Source: Alkalicoccus saliphilus (GTDB lineage Bacteria; Bacillota; Bacilli; Bacillales; Salisediminibacteriaceae). Taken from it: a DNA stretch of 64,000 nucleotides. Both the position numbers and the translations under genes were made by a program. The DNA lies in the NCBI RefSeq assembly GCF_003044065.1, contig NZ_PZJJ01000003.1:62001-126000 (forward strand), given 5' to 3'. Shown piece by piece: positions 40,675 through 50,337 of this stretch. The notes beneath the pieces were generated by a model. That model was given only the letters and a program-made list of their open reading frames with translations, made no database searches and was not told where the DNA came from. Each line of letters opens with the position of its first letter. Within the stretch, counting starts at the first letter, position 1.

Positions 40675-41592
40675 ATGGGCAAAAGACTTATGCTGTTTGT
40701 ACTGACAAACATACTTGTAATTACTACCATCATTATCGTCTGGTCGATAATAACGCACTTTACAGATATTGGACAGGGAGGGTTTGATACTGGAGAAGGA
40801 CTTCTCGGTATCGATATGGTTGCCCTCGGCGTGTTCAGTCTGATCGTCGGTTTTGCCGGCTCTTTCATATCACTGGCCATGTCACGGTGGATAGCCAAAA
40901 AAATGATGAAGGTCAAAGTACTGGACCCATCGGAAAACCTTTCTGCCCATGAGCAGCGGATTGTAGACAAAGTCCATCGTTTTTCGCGCAGTGCAGGACT
41001 CATGCACATGCCGGAAGTAGGGATTTATCAGTCGAAGGAAGTCAACGCTTTTGCGACGGGCCCGTCTAAAAAGCGTTCTCTCGTAGCTGTTTCTCAAGGT
41101 CTTCTTGACAGCATGGACGACGATGCAGTGGAAGGGGTTATCGCCCACGAAGTTGCCCACGTGGCAAATGGAGACATGGTCACCATGACTCTGCTGCAGG
41201 GAATCGTCAACACGTTCGTTGTGTTTTTCTCCCGGGTCGCAGCGATTATCGTTTCCCGTCTGGTGCGGTCTGAACTGCAGTACGTAGTTCGTTTTGGAGC
41301 TATTATTATATTTCAGATTCTATTTTCGATTCTCGGAAGCCTCGTCGTCATGGCGTTCTCACGCTACAGGGAATTCCATGCGGACCGCGGCGGAGCCGAT
41401 TTGGCCGGGAAAGATAAAATGGCCCACGCCCTCCGCTCACTTAAAGCGCACGTGGAACGTGCAAACGTGAACGACGGCCGGGACGATTCGGCTGTGCAGA
41501 CGATGAAAATCAACGGAAAAAGCGGCATGGCAAAACTGTTTTCCTCCCACCCGGATCTTGATGAACGTATTGCCCGGCTGGAAGAAAGATAA
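40675..41592 (+). CDS. htpX: Membrane protease HtpX homologue (M48B)
   Basis: A 305-residue integral membrane zinc protease for quality control of membrane proteins. Two N-terminal helices ([38 protein letters not shown]), then the conserved [20 protein letters not shown], the zinc site HEVAH in [14 protein letters not shown] (near residue 162), further helices and the third ligand Glu in [14 protein letters not shown]. Length matches HtpX of Bacillus. ATG behind TTGGAGGC; terminator follows. HtpX is usually heat- or stress-induced; no specific operator was recognised. Confidence 0.95.
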   Translation: MGKRLMLFVLTNILVITTIIIVWSIITHFTDIGQGGFDTGEGLLGIDMVALGVFSLIVGFAGSFISLAMSRWIAKKMMKVKVLDPSENLSAHEQRIVDKVHRFSRSAGLMHMPEVGIYQSKEVNAFATGPSKKRSLVAVSQGLLDSMDDDAVEGVIAHEVAHVANGDMVTMTLLQGIVNTFVVFFSRVAAIIVSRLVRSELQYVVRFGAIIIFQILFSILGSLVVMAFSRYREFHADRGGADLAGKDKMAHALRSLKAHVERANVNDGRDDSAVQTMKINGKSGMAKLFSSHPDLDERIARLEER

Positions 41593-41607
41593 TACAGCAT
41601 GTCAGTA

Positions 41608-41660
41608 AAAAAGAGGATGCCCCGTAAGTCTATCCAATAGACGCGGGTCATCCTCTTTTT
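41608..41660. terminator. Bidirectional terminator
   Basis: AAAAAGAGGATG (41608-41619) pairs with CATCCTCTTTTT (41649-41660), with an inner CCCG/CGGG helix; serves htpX and the convergent ThDP enzyme gene. Confidence 0.8.
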
Positions 41661-41675
41661 ATTATGAAAAATATA

Positions 41676-43316
41676 TCAGCCGCGGCGCATTGTTGGAGGA
41701 ATTTCCTCCGGATCGACAAGGACTTCAATAACGTAAGGATGGGAAAGAGGAAATACACCGGCCAGTGCCTGTTCCAGTTCCTCTGTTGAACGTACAGTAA
41801 CAGCATCCGCTCCGAGAGAAGAAGCAAATTCTTTCACCTGAAGCGGGGAGGAGTACCGGGTGCCGATCGAGCGGCCGAGATGAACTTTCATCCCTTTGTC
41901 CACCATATCCAGCGCCTGGTTATTCAATACAATGAAAAGAACTCCTGCACCTGATTCGACAGCTGTACCGATTTCAGCCCCGTGCATAAACAGACAGCCA
42001 TCCCCTGTGAGACAGGCAATAGGTTGATCCGGTGCGGCCGTTTTAGCACCAATCGCATATCCTATACCGTGTCCCATAGCTCCGAACACGTCATCGAAAT
42101 AAAATCCGCCGTGTTTTTTAATTTCGTAATGTTTAATGGCATAAAAAGTATGGCTTCCATCGTCTCCAAACAATGTTGTATTTTCCGGAAGCATATAGTT
42201 GAGGGTTTTAACCGCGTCGACTGAGGAGAGCCATTTTCCTGGAGAAGTTTCTGAAGTATCGGAAGAAGCAGCTTCTTCTCCTGAATAAACGGGCTGCCGA
42301 CGGGCGGTATCTCCCAGGTAGTCGGTTTTTTGCAGCAGCTCGGCAAGATTTGCTTTCAAATCACCTATTACCGGCATGGTAGGGACAGAAATGGCTCTGC
42401 CGACAAAGGAAGCGTTTAAATCAAAATGAATCACGTGCTCCGGATAGTCTTCTTTTTTCCAGCCTGGAATACTCATGTCACTCAGCGAGGAACCGCAGAC
42501 GATCAGTGTATCCACCCCGTTTTTTACATAGTCATGAGCAGCATCGGTACCTCCGAGTCCGAAAGCCCCAAGGGAAAGCGGGTGGCGGGAAAGAAAAGTT
42601 CCTTTTCCTCCCGGTGTAGTAATGACAGGAATCTGGAATCGTTCGGCAAATTGCTCTACTTCTTTATAAGCTCCGGCGGAATGAACCCCTTTTCCGAGGA
42701 GAAGCAGAGGACGTTCGGCATGCTGAATCTGTCCTGCAGCCTCGTCCAGGCGGCTGGAAAGCAGAGGCTCTTCTTCCGGCAGGGAAAACGTAAACGGCTC
42801 TGTCTGATCAACAAGAACATCGGCCGGAATCGAAAGGTGAACCGGGCCCTTCACCCCCCGGAACGCTTCTTCCACAGCGTGTCTGAATATCGGTTCTGCG
42901 AGATCAGGGCGCTCAATGCGGGCACTGTATTTCGTAACAGAAGCAAACATATCCGTAACGTCCGTTCCGAAAGGAGAGGAGTCCTGACTCAGCGGCTGCC
43001 CGGCAGCTTTTACAGCCGGGTGGCCGGTGAAAATAATCATCGGAATGTTTGAAGCCTTCGCCTGTGCGGCAGCTGTGAGAAGGTTAGTAGCTCCTGGACC
43101 GGAGGTGCCAATAGCTACCCCAATTTTTTTCGACATCAATGAGTATCCGGCAGCTTCGTAACCTGCTGCTCCTTCGTGCTTGCTCAGGACAAAGGAAATT
43201 CCTTCGTTATCCGCAGCCAGAATGAGTGGTACTACGGCTTTGCCCGGGATTCCAAACGCATGGGTCACCCCCCATTCTTTAAGCTGTTTCGCTAATATAG
43301 CTGCTACTGTCTGCAT
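41676..43316 (-). CDS. Thiamine diphosphate-dependent enzyme, acetolactate synthase-like
   Basis: A 546-residue enzyme of the acetohydroxyacid synthase/benzoylformate decarboxylase superfamily. The catalytic Glu is in LSKHEGAAGYEAAGY (near residue 47); the ThDP-Mg motif is LTGDGCLFMHG...IVLNNQALDM (near residues 425-460). The middle domain has LLLLGKGVHSAG. It lacks the small regulatory subunit and other ilv genes nearby, and the adjacent genes are unrelated, so branched-chain biosynthesis is unlikely; a catabolic decarboxylase or carboligase is more probable. Substrate unknown. ATG behind AAAGGATGA. Confidence 0.88.
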   Translation of the reverse strand: MQTVAAILAKQLKEWGVTHAFGIPGKAVVPLILAADNEGISFVLSKHEGAAGYEAAGYSLMSKKIGVAIGTSGPGATNLLTAAAQAKASNIPMIIFTGHPAVKAAGQPLSQDSSPFGTDVTDMFASVTKYSARIERPDLAEPIFRHAVEEAFRGVKGPVHLSIPADVLVDQTEPFTFSLPEEEPLLSSRLDEAAGQIQHAERPLLLLGKGVHSAGAYKEVEQFAERFQIPVITTPGGKGTFLSRHPLSLGAFGLGGTDAAHDYVKNGVDTLIVCGSSLSDMSIPGWKKEDYPEHVIHFDLNASFVGRAISVPTMPVIGDLKANLAELLQKTDYLGDTARRQPVYSGEEAASSDTSETSPGKWLSSVDAVKTLNYMLPENTTLFGDDGSHTFYAIKHYEIKKHGGFYFDDVFGAMGHGIGYAIGAKTAAPDQPIACLTGDGCLFMHGAEIGTAVESGAGVLFIVLNNQALDMVDKGMKVHLGRSIGTRYSSPLQVKEFASSLGADAVTVRSTEELEQALAGVFPLSHPYVIEVLVDPEEIPPTMRRG

Positions 43317-43508
43317 ATGTGAATCATCCTTTGCATGTTTTTGACTGCTTTGAAAAGGAAGCTGTTCCGACAGTCGGTGTCCTGCACGGGATCTTACACA
43401 GCTCTTCCTTTAAGAAATGAGTGACAAACATTCTGGAAATGAGCCGTCTTTTACTATCCGGCAGGAAAAAGCTCATTGCCGGGGTTCACAACAAAAACAA
43501 TTACGGAG

Positions 43509-45752
43509 TTATTTTTTTTCAAACACAGATCGTATCAAATCGTAGTAGCCGCATCGGAGGTCATCACCTGACATCGGCTTCATAAAGTAGTAGCCCTGGA
43601 TGGTGTGACATCCAAGTCTCACCAGCTCGTCCAGCTGTTCCCGGGTTTCTACGCCTTCGCCGATTACTCCAAGTCCAAGGTTATCTGCTAAGACAATCAT
43701 TGTATTAATTAGTTCAGCGTCGTTTTTATCGCCGCTTAAATCATCTATAAACGATTTATCGATTTTCAGTGCATCAATATCAAATCTCTTCAAGTAGTAA
43801 AGAGAACTGTAGCCTGTTCCGAAGTCATCTATACTGATTCGGATACCGAGTTTTTTCAGTTCGTGAAGAGCTTTTTCAGCGTAGTTAAAGTCCATGGCCA
43901 TCGATTCTGTAATTTCGAATTCCAAAAACTCAGGCGGCATACCCGTTTCCTGCAGAGTGGCAGCTACGGAGGCAGTAAAGCTTTGATTCAGAAACTGCTG
44001 GGCCGACAAATTAACGCTGATTTTAATAGGTGGGAGTCCGGACTCTTTCCAAAGGTGGTGCTGACGGCATGCCTGACGAATAATCCAGTCTCCTATTGGT
44101 ACTATAAGCCCTGTTTTTTCGGCTAGCGGAATAAATGTTCCAGGGGACAATCTTCCTTTTTCCGGATGGTTCCACCTTACGAGTGCTTCCACTCCAATAA
44201 TAGCTCCGGTGTTTGCATTAATCTGACCCTGGTATTCAAGTTCCAGCTCTTCCTTTTTCAAAGCCTGCCGAAGGTCGTTTTCCAGCAGCAGTTCTTCGCC
44301 GGCATTTACATACATTTCCGGAGAAAACAGCATGTAATCATTTTTGCCGAGATTTTTTGCTTTATACATGGCGGCATCCACATGCACCATGTAATCTTCG
44401 AGGTTAGGCAGTGTATCTTCATATAGAGCTGCCCCTATACTCGCCGTTGTGTAAAAACTCCGTTCATCAATAATGAAAGGATCTTTAAACTGGCGAAGCA
44501 GCGTTTCGGCTGTTTCTTTTACTTCTTCTTCATCGTTTATTTCAGGCAGCAGGACCATGAATTCGTCTCCGCTGATCCGGGCAAGAATTCCTTTTTCGGT
44601 ACAGCATACAGACAGGCGTCTGGCAACGGACTGAAGAATTTTATCCCCGTTGCTGTGGCCGAAAGTATCGTTAATATTTTTAAATCCGTCCAGGTCAATC
44701 AGCAGCAGGGCTGCTTTCCGGTGCTGATCCTGAAGCAGATTTTTCAGCTCTCTCTGGAAAAACCGCCTGTTTGGCAGTCCGGTCAGTTCGTCATGGTAAG
44801 CAAGGTAATTATATTGTTCCTGAAGCCGGTATCTTTCGGTTATATCCCTGAATTGGGCAAAGGCTCCGACCAGTGACCCCTTTTGAGGATCATAGATCGG
44901 CTGGGCATCAAAAAGACATATAATTTCCTCGTCATTATTGTTGCTGAATTTCATTTCTACATCTTTAAAATTCTGCTGAGTGTGAAGCACCTGATGAAAG
45001 TAACTGCCGGTAATAGGGGATTTAAAAATATCCCTCCCGATAATTTCCTCGCTTTTGAAGCCGGATATTTTTTCAGCAAAAGAATTGAAATCTGTAACCG
45101 TTCCTTCTGCATCCGTAACTATAATTGCATTCTGCGTCCTTCTCAGCATAATTTGATTCAAAATGTCCAGTTTCCGGTTCTGTTTTCTGAGAAGAAGCTC
45201 CCGTTCAATGGAATCGACGACGTTGGACAGCATGTTCAGAAACAAGCTGTTTTCCAGCTCTAAAGATGTCATAATAGAGATACTTCCCAGCAGGTTATCC
45301 AGGTCCGTATAGTGGAATGGGGCACTGTAGCAGGCGGTTCCGTGAAGGAACTCAAAAAAGTGATCATCCCCGATAAGATTTACGGGATGGCGCTGCTGGA
45401 GAGCAAGAGAAATCACGTTAGTTCCAAGATCCTCCTGTGTAAAACGGACGCCGGCCTCAATGCCAAGCTTCTGGATCATGTCTTTAATTGTTTCGTCCCC
45501 GACAATATCCAGAATGTAGCCTTCTTCGTCTGAAATGACAATGAGTATGGGCGTTCCTGCAAGAGACTGAAGAACTTTATCAGAGAAAAAACTGACCACC
45601 TCAAGTATTTCATTGTATTCATTTCTTTTGGCAAGCAGTTCCTCCCGGGTCATCCGCTGACTCGGCACTCTTACTTCCGCAGGATTCATACCGGCATTGA
45701 TGCATTGTCGCCTGGAAGCTTTCACAAAATCTGGCATGCCTTTTCCTGTCAT
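43509..45752 (-). CDS. GAF-PAS-GGDEF-EAL cyclic-di-GMP turnover protein
   Basis: A 747-residue soluble protein. Residues about 40-190: GAF-like sensor of the kind found in AcoR-type activators (PILIVISDEEGYILDI, QEDLGTNVISLAL). Residues about 205-320: PAS (NAIIVTDAEGTVTDFN) with PAC. Residues about 325-485: diguanylate cyclase, YHDELTGLPNRR and the active-site motif ISGDEF (SGDEF variant, which can be active). Residues about 500-740: EAL phosphodiesterase with GVEALVRWNHPEKG, EITESMAM and DDFGTGYSSL, IDKSFI, EGVETREQ, apparently complete. No membrane segment. ATG behind GGAAGGTGA. Net direction of activity cannot be told. Confidence 0.95.
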   Translation of the reverse strand: MTGKGMPDFVKASRRQCINAGMNPAEVRVPSQRMTREELLAKRNEYNEILEVVSFFSDKVLQSLAGTPILIVISDEEGYILDIVGDETIKDMIQKLGIEAGVRFTQEDLGTNVISLALQQRHPVNLIGDDHFFEFLHGTACYSAPFHYTDLDNLLGSISIMTSLELENSLFLNMLSNVVDSIERELLLRKQNRKLDILNQIMLRRTQNAIIVTDAEGTVTDFNSFAEKISGFKSEEIIGRDIFKSPITGSYFHQVLHTQQNFKDVEMKFSNNNDEEIICLFDAQPIYDPQKGSLVGAFAQFRDITERYRLQEQYNYLAYHDELTGLPNRRFFQRELKNLLQDQHRKAALLLIDLDGFKNINDTFGHSNGDKILQSVARRLSVCCTEKGILARISGDEFMVLLPEINDEEEVKETAETLLRQFKDPFIIDERSFYTTASIGAALYEDTLPNLEDYMVHVDAAMYKAKNLGKNDYMLFSPEMYVNAGEELLLENDLRQALKKEELELEYQGQINANTGAIIGVEALVRWNHPEKGRLSPGTFIPLAEKTGLIVPIGDWIIRQACRQHHLWKESGLPPIKISVNLSAQQFLNQSFTASVAATLQETGMPPEFLEFEITESMAMDFNYAEKALHELKKLGIRISIDDFGTGYSSLYYLKRFDIDALKIDKSFIDDLSGDKNDAELINTMIVLADNLGLGVIGEGVETREQLDELVRLGCHTIQGYYFMKPMSGDDLRCGYYDLIRSVFEKK

Positions 45753-45865
45753 TCGTCGTCACCTTCCTTTCATTAACATTATAACTGTTCTACAGGGAGA
45801 ACGTAAGTAATTACCAGTGAACTTATGTAAAAATTTGATTAAATTTCTTGAAAGGAGTGCTGTCA

Positions 45866-46276
45866 ATGTTTTGGATTTTTATGATAGTCACCATCACGTT
45901 CGTTTTTATTTTAACAGCTGTAGTTATAGACAAAAGTGATGGGAAAAAATCTCCTGACCATAAAAAAGCTGCTTCAAAAAAAGAAGTTAAAGGCCGGACT
46001 GGCACATACGATGTCAAACTTTTTGAAGTGCCCAGTCCCTACGACGATGAGTGTTTCCGGGTCGAGTTTTACCAGAAAAGCCGTCTTGTTCATAAAAATA
46101 TAGATTATCTTCCGGAAGGAACTTCCTACACGGAGGCTATTAAACATTTTACGAAAAAACTGGATGAAACGATAGAGAAAGAGCAGGGAAGAGCCGCTTC
46201 CAGGAAGTTCGATCTTGAAACCTGGGACGGAGATGTATACGAGGATGAAGCGGTTGATCTTCCGAAAAAACCATAG
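45866..46276 (+). CDS. Small membrane-anchored protein of unknown function
   Basis: A 136-residue protein with one N-terminal helix (FWIFMIVTITFVFILTAVVI), a Lys-rich spacer and a compact hydrophilic domain (TGTYDVKLFEVPSPYDDECF, VEFYQKSRLVHKNIDYLPEG). ATG 45866 is chosen because AAAGGAGTG precedes it. I do not recognise the family. It is divergent from the GGDEF-EAL gene and 25 bases from the GNAT gene downstream, with which it may be cotranscribed. Confidence 0.75.
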   Translation: MFWIFMIVTITFVFILTAVVIDKSDGKKSPDHKKAASKKEVKGRTGTYDVKLFEVPSPYDDECFRVEFYQKSRLVHKNIDYLPEGTSYTEAIKHFTKKLDETIEKEQGRAASRKFDLETWDGDVYEDEAVDLPKKP

Positions 46277-46301
46277 TCTTCAGGTAAAGGAGGTCATATC
46301 G

Positions 46302-46787
46302 TTGTTTATAATACGAAAGATGCAGTATGCGGACTGGGAAGCAGCAGCTTCTATTTATGCAGAAGGCATTGAAACCGGCCTGGCAACATTTGAAGAGAAA
46401 GTGCCTTCCTGGGAAGAATGGGATCAAAACCACATGAAAAACTGCCGGTTTGTCATTGAAAAAAATAGTGAAATGGCCGGGTGGGCAGCTCTCAGTCCGG
46501 TTTCTGCAAGATCAGCTTATCGGGGTGCAGCAGAAGTAAGCATTTATGTAAGCAGCCGCTTCCGGGGCCTGGGCGGGGGAGAAAGGCTTCTCACCCGTTT
46601 AATAACAGAAAGCGAAGCGGAAGGGATCTGGACACTGCAGTCTGTCGTCTTCCGGGAAAACAGAAGCAGTCTCCGGCTGCATGAAAAAACAGGCTTCCGG
46701 ACAGTCGGCTACAGGGAGAAAATTGCCTGCCTCCACGGCGTATGGCAGGATACTGTACTAATGGAAAAAAGGTCGCAATTGATTTAA
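46302..46787 (+). CDS. GNAT N-acetyltransferase (phosphinothricin-acetyltransferase-like)
   Basis: A 161-residue acetyltransferase. TTG 46302 is the likely start, with AAAGGAGGTC six bases upstream; it gives MFIIRKMQYADWEAAASIYA. The family pattern is clear: GIETGLATFEEKVPSWEEW, AGWAALSPVSARSAYRGAAE, the acetyl-CoA loop SSRFRGLGGGERLL, then VVFRENRSSLRLHEKTGFR. Members acetylate phosphinothricin, methionine sulfoximine or related amino acids; the substrate here is not certain. Confidence 0.88.
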   Translation: MFIIRKMQYADWEAAASIYAEGIETGLATFEEKVPSWEEWDQNHMKNCRFVIEKNSEMAGWAALSPVSARSAYRGAAEVSIYVSSRFRGLGGGERLLTRLITESEAEGIWTLQSVVFRENRSSLRLHEKTGFRTVGYREKIACLHGVWQDTVLMEKRSQLI

Positions 46788-46871
46788 AGTGAACTGCAGC
46801 CGGAAGTATGTAGATTCCCAAGGGCCTGTTAATATGAAGTGTAATCTGCAGGAGAGAAAGGAGCAGAACCA

Positions 46872-47549
46872 ATGTATAAAGTAATCATGTATGACGTTTA
46901 CGGAACATTATTTGATCCTTCTTCTGCCGGAAAAGCAGTGCGGGAAGCTTTTCCGGAAAAAGAAGCAGAGGTTGCCTCCCTATGGCGCAGAAAGCAGCTG
47001 GACTACGCTTTCCTCTGCCAGATGACAGGGACGTACCGTCCTTTTTCTCTTCTGACAAAAGAAGCGTTTATACACGCGCTGGAAGCTTACGGTATAGAAC
47101 CGGATGACCGGCTGCTGCAAGGAGCAGTAGAAGCTTACAAAACGCTGGACATATACGATGAAACAGAAGAAGTTCTTTCCCGGCAGAAAGGAGTCGTTCA
47201 TGCAGTAGTCTCCAACGGATCCAGAGATATGCTGGAACCGCTGATCCATGATTCTGGAGCCGCTCCATTTATCGACGAAATTCTCAGTATGGACGAGGTG
47301 AAGCAGTATAAACCTTCGCCGGCTGCCTATCAATATGCACTGCGGTATTTCGGAGTAAACCGAAAGGAAGTTCTTTTTGTGTCTTCCAACACGTGGGATG
47401 TTATTGGGGCAGGGACATTTGGTTTTGATACGCTCTGGCTGAATCGAAGCGGCAGTATATTTGAAACAGGCCACCACCACCCGGACTACACAGGAAAAAG
47501 CCTGTATGACCTCGAGTCCATTTTGGAGTCCAGCAGGTCAGAAAAATAA
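46872..47549 (+). CDS. HAD hydrolase, haloacid dehalogenase type II-like
   Basis: A 225-residue HAD-superfamily protein. Nucleophile Asp8 in MYDVYGTLFD, motif II VVSNGSRDML, motif III Lys in QYKPSPAAYQYAL, and motif IV VSSNTWDVIGAGTFGF. The WRRKQLDYAFLCQMTGTYRPF stretch is characteristic of the L-2-haloacid dehalogenase subgroup. ATG behind GAAAGGAGC. Real dehalogenase activity is not certain, since many members act on other small acids or phosphates. Confidence 0.9.
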   Translation: MYKVIMYDVYGTLFDPSSAGKAVREAFPEKEAEVASLWRRKQLDYAFLCQMTGTYRPFSLLTKEAFIHALEAYGIEPDDRLLQGAVEAYKTLDIYDETEEVLSRQKGVVHAVVSNGSRDMLEPLIHDSGAAPFIDEILSMDEVKQYKPSPAAYQYALRYFGVNRKEVLFVSSNTWDVIGAGTFGFDTLWLNRSGSIFETGHHHPDYTGKSLYDLESILESSRSEK

Positions 47550-47565
47550 ATTCACCTTTTCAGGC

Positions 47566-47965
47566 TGTTTATAAAGTATTTTTTAAACATGCGTAGACAT
47601 TTCCCTGCTTTCGCCTCCTCAGGACGCTTTCCGGGCGGGCCGGCTTCAGCTAATTTCTTCCTCTCAAACGGATCTTCTGCTCGTCCTATCTCGCCTCGGA
47701 GTCACCTGCTGCAGCTCCAGCAGGAAAAGAAAAAGAAGGTTTCTCTTCTGAAAAACGTGTTGATTCCGCCCTTTCTTCCATTCAGGAAAAGCTTTTTCCT
47801 CCGGAACGTCCGGCGGGGACGCCGGTGGGATAAAGCGAAGTCGGAAGATCCTTTTCCATGGCCGAAGGGCAAACAGCTGATGACGAGCCCCACGGCAAGG
47901 CTGAGCGCAGGAGAAAGCTATACGCTCAGAAGAATAATTATTCTGAAATCAAGACTTAATCAACA
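47566..47965 (+). repeat. Dispersed repeat family B, copy 2 (full length)
   Basis: 400 bp between TGTTTATAAAGTATT and AAGACTTAATCAACA; the second is an imperfect inverted copy of the first. Shares most of its length with 16577-16899, but has an additional block of about 80 bp (about 47826-47905, GGGATAAAGCGAAGTCGGAA to AAGGCTGAGCG). No transposase or conserved reading frame; likely a non-autonomous mobile element. Confidence 0.75.
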
Positions 47966-47970
47966 CTCTC

Positions 47971-48004
47971 AAAAGGCAGCAGAGCCTCCGCTCTGCTGCC
48001 TTTT
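47971..48004. terminator. Bidirectional terminator
   Basis: AAAAGGCAGCAGAG (47971-47984) pairs perfectly with 47991-48004. Ends the xyl minus-strand operon at yesL and readthrough from the plus strand. Confidence 0.8.
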
Positions 48005-48048
48005 AGTATCTTAATAGTTTCTCTGCTTCAATCATTCTGTAAGTTTTC

Positions 48049-48702
48049 TTATTTTCCGGAAAGAGCGATGCTGGTTTCATCTGTTTTAAAATCTTTCCGG
48101 GTGTGGAGCGCTTTTTCTGCGGCCCGGCTCCATATGAGGGCAGGGCCGGTAATTCCCCAGAACGTCAGAAGAACCGGGAATAGAAACAGCAGCATGGTGA
48201 CGCCGAGAGTGCCTCCTGCTGCAAGGAGAGCCGTACCGGGGGTGGAAAAAGGAAGGAAGAGAGCAGCCCCGGCTGTTCTGAAAAAAGAAAGTTCCGGCAT
48301 GGAAATATATACAGGGAAAAAGAAAGCTGATGTTATGAAAAAAAGAAAGATGGTGAAAATCATGCCTGACATCATCACTACAAGCAGCGTACCGCTGAAC
48401 TGTGTTAACAGAAGCATATTTACTGTTAGAACAGCTCCAGCCGCGAGAAAAACAAGCCCATATTTACCGGATCGAAAAAACTCTTTTTTGTAAACGGAGG
48501 CATAGTTTTGAAAAATTTCGTTTAATGTTTCTCCATGTACGAGTTTTCTAAGAAGAGTAAATAAAGCGGCAGTCGATGGGGCAAAGCCGAATACAATACC
48601 GCCGGCGAGTGTGAAAAGCACCCATAAAAAATTCAGATAAGCCAGCTTAACGAGCCAGTCACAGGCTGCATATACCGGGTTTGCCATCCATCGTACAAGC
48701 AT
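48049..48702 (-). CDS. YesL family (DUF624) membrane protein
   Basis: A 217-residue protein with about five membrane helices and the DUF624 opening (YAACDWLVKLAYLNFLWVLF, LAGGIVFGFAPSTAALFTLL). Such proteins accompany carbohydrate ABC transporters and YesMN regulators in Bacillus (yesL-yesM-yesN) and their function is unknown. It starts 2 bases after the GH43 stop, so it is the last gene of the xylose operon. Confidence 0.9.
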   Translation of the reverse strand: MLVRWMANPVYAACDWLVKLAYLNFLWVLFTLAGGIVFGFAPSTAALFTLLRKLVHGETLNEIFQNYASVYKKEFFRSGKYGLVFLAAGAVLTVNMLLLTQFSGTLLVVMMSGMIFTIFLFFITSAFFFPVYISMPELSFFRTAGAALFLPFSTPGTALLAAGGTLGVTMLLFLFPVLLTFWGITGPALIWSRAAEKALHTRKDFKTDETSIALSGK

Positions 48703-48704
48703 AA

Positions 48705-50288
48705 TTACCGCTCCTTTTCCTCATACATAAAGTAGTCAAAATCTGCTGCTTTCTTTGTGCCGCTGTAGTCCTGACTTGCCATACCGACAAATGTACCTGT
48801 AAAACGGACTTCCGGGGCTGAATCATCCGACATGTGCAGCGTACTGAGCTCCGGACCTATTTTCTGCCACTGCGGGGTTTCTTCATCCCGGTAGAACAGG
48901 TGCAGAGTGTCCTCATGAATCTCTCCGCGCAGAAAAATGCTTCCCTGCTGGGCGATACGGACCGGAGGAAGAAGAATTTCTTCATAGGCGCCGTTTACTG
49001 TACGCAGAATCTGGAGCACCCGTCCTTTCAGTTCATGATGAGTTACGTGCAGATACACGTGATCCTCCGTGTCGTAATAAACAACGAGTCCGGCTTTATG
49101 CTGGAAAAATTCCGGTTCATAGTCGAGTTTTGTTTCAAAGCTGCAGTAAAAAGAAGTCTGCCGGCGGGCTATCAGGCTCTGGTGATGTACCGAGGAAAGG
49201 GATTCCCGCCCGTAAAGACGAAGCCAGCCTGGTCTGTCTGTGAGGGAGCACCAGGAAGAATCAGCAGGAACACGCAGCGAGTTCCAGCACCCGCGAAGTT
49301 CTTCTGCATCAAAATCGTCTTTCGGCTCCTCCGGCTCAAACGGGTGCTCCGGAAGATCCGGGGCTTTTGTTTCCGCATGAGGGAAATGACTGCCATGGGC
49401 TAGACGGGGCCAGCCGCCTTCTGTCCATTCGACTTTTTGAATGGATGTTTCCCGTCCCAGCGTGCAGTACTTATCCTGCAGCGGACGTCCCCCGAGATGA
49501 ACGAAATACCATTCTCCGGCAGGTGTATCAACAAGGCTGCCGTGACCTGCTTTTTGAATCGTCAACGCTGGATTGGCCCGTGAACTGATGAGCGGGTAGT
49601 CCGGATCGGTTTCGTACGGTCCGTGAAGGCTGCGGGAGCGCGCAGCGGTTTCCGCATGCTCATACTCTGTCCCGCCTTCTGCAGCGAGCAGATAGTACCA
49701 GCCGTCCTTTTTGTAAATGTGCGGTCCTTCCGTCAATTTTATGTCTGTTCCTTCATAGATGTTCTGTACCGGTCCAATCAGCTTCTGCTCTTTTTCCGAA
49801 AATTCCTGAATGATAATCCCGGCAAACGGATGGTTTCCGGAGCGGTAGTCCCAGATCATGTTTACGAGCCATTTTTTACCGTCTTCGTCGTGAAACAGGG
49901 AAGGGTCAAAGCCGCTGCTGTTTAAATAGACCGGCTCAGACCACGGGCCTTCGATAGCAGGAGCTGTAACGAGATAGTTATGGGCATCTTTGTAGGCGCC
50001 GTGCCACTGTTTTACATCTGTATAAATTAAGTAAAATGTACCGTTATGATGGGTGAGGCATGGGGCCCAGACCCCGCCGGAATTCATATTTCCCTTCATA
50101 TCGAGCTGGGATGTTCTCGTTAAAGGACTGGAGACAAAGCGCCAGTTTTTCAAATCTTTAGAGTGATGAATACGGACTCCGGGAAACCATTCAAAGGTGG
50201 ATGTAGCAATATAAAAATCTTCTCCGACCCGGACGATGGAAGGATCGGCATGAAAACCTGGGAGGATGGGGTTCTGAATCATAGACAT
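48705..50288 (-). CDS. xynB: Glycoside hydrolase family 43 beta-xylosidase
   Basis: A 527-residue enzyme without a signal peptide, so it hydrolyses imported xylooligosaccharides in the cytoplasm. The five-blade propeller holds the catalytic base Asp in GFHADPSIVR (near residue 14), the transition-state Asp in SSGFDPSLF (near residue 129) and the acid Glu in KLTEGPHIYK (near residue 188). Residues about 320-525 form the C-terminal concanavalin-like domain of this GH43 subgroup. Length fits XynB-type beta-xylosidases. ATG behind AAGGAGC with a long spacing. In operon with the ABC transporter. Confidence 0.95.
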   Translation of the reverse strand: MSMIQNPILPGFHADPSIVRVGEDFYIATSTFEWFPGVRIHHSKDLKNWRFVSSPLTRTSQLDMKGNMNSGGVWAPCLTHHNGTFYLIYTDVKQWHGAYKDAHNYLVTAPAIEGPWSEPVYLNSSGFDPSLFHDEDGKKWLVNMIWDYRSGNHPFAGIIIQEFSEKEQKLIGPVQNIYEGTDIKLTEGPHIYKKDGWYYLLAAEGGTEYEHAETAARSRSLHGPYETDPDYPLISSRANPALTIQKAGHGSLVDTPAGEWYFVHLGGRPLQDKYCTLGRETSIQKVEWTEGGWPRLAHGSHFPHAETKAPDLPEHPFEPEEPKDDFDAEELRGCWNSLRVPADSSWCSLTDRPGWLRLYGRESLSSVHHQSLIARRQTSFYCSFETKLDYEPEFFQHKAGLVVYYDTEDHVYLHVTHHELKGRVLQILRTVNGAYEEILLPPVRIAQQGSIFLRGEIHEDTLHLFYRDEETPQWQKIGPELSTLHMSDDSAPEVRFTGTFVGMASQDYSGTKKAADFDYFMYEEKER

Positions 50289-50337
50289 TGGATGGACACG
50301 CTCCTTCTTTAAAAAATGATACTGTAATGTGGATATG

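Noticed and set aside
41676-43316. ilvB of branched-chain amino acid synthesis
   Set aside because: No ilvN small subunit, leader or other ilv genes nearby; left as an acetolactate-synthase-like ThDP enzyme.
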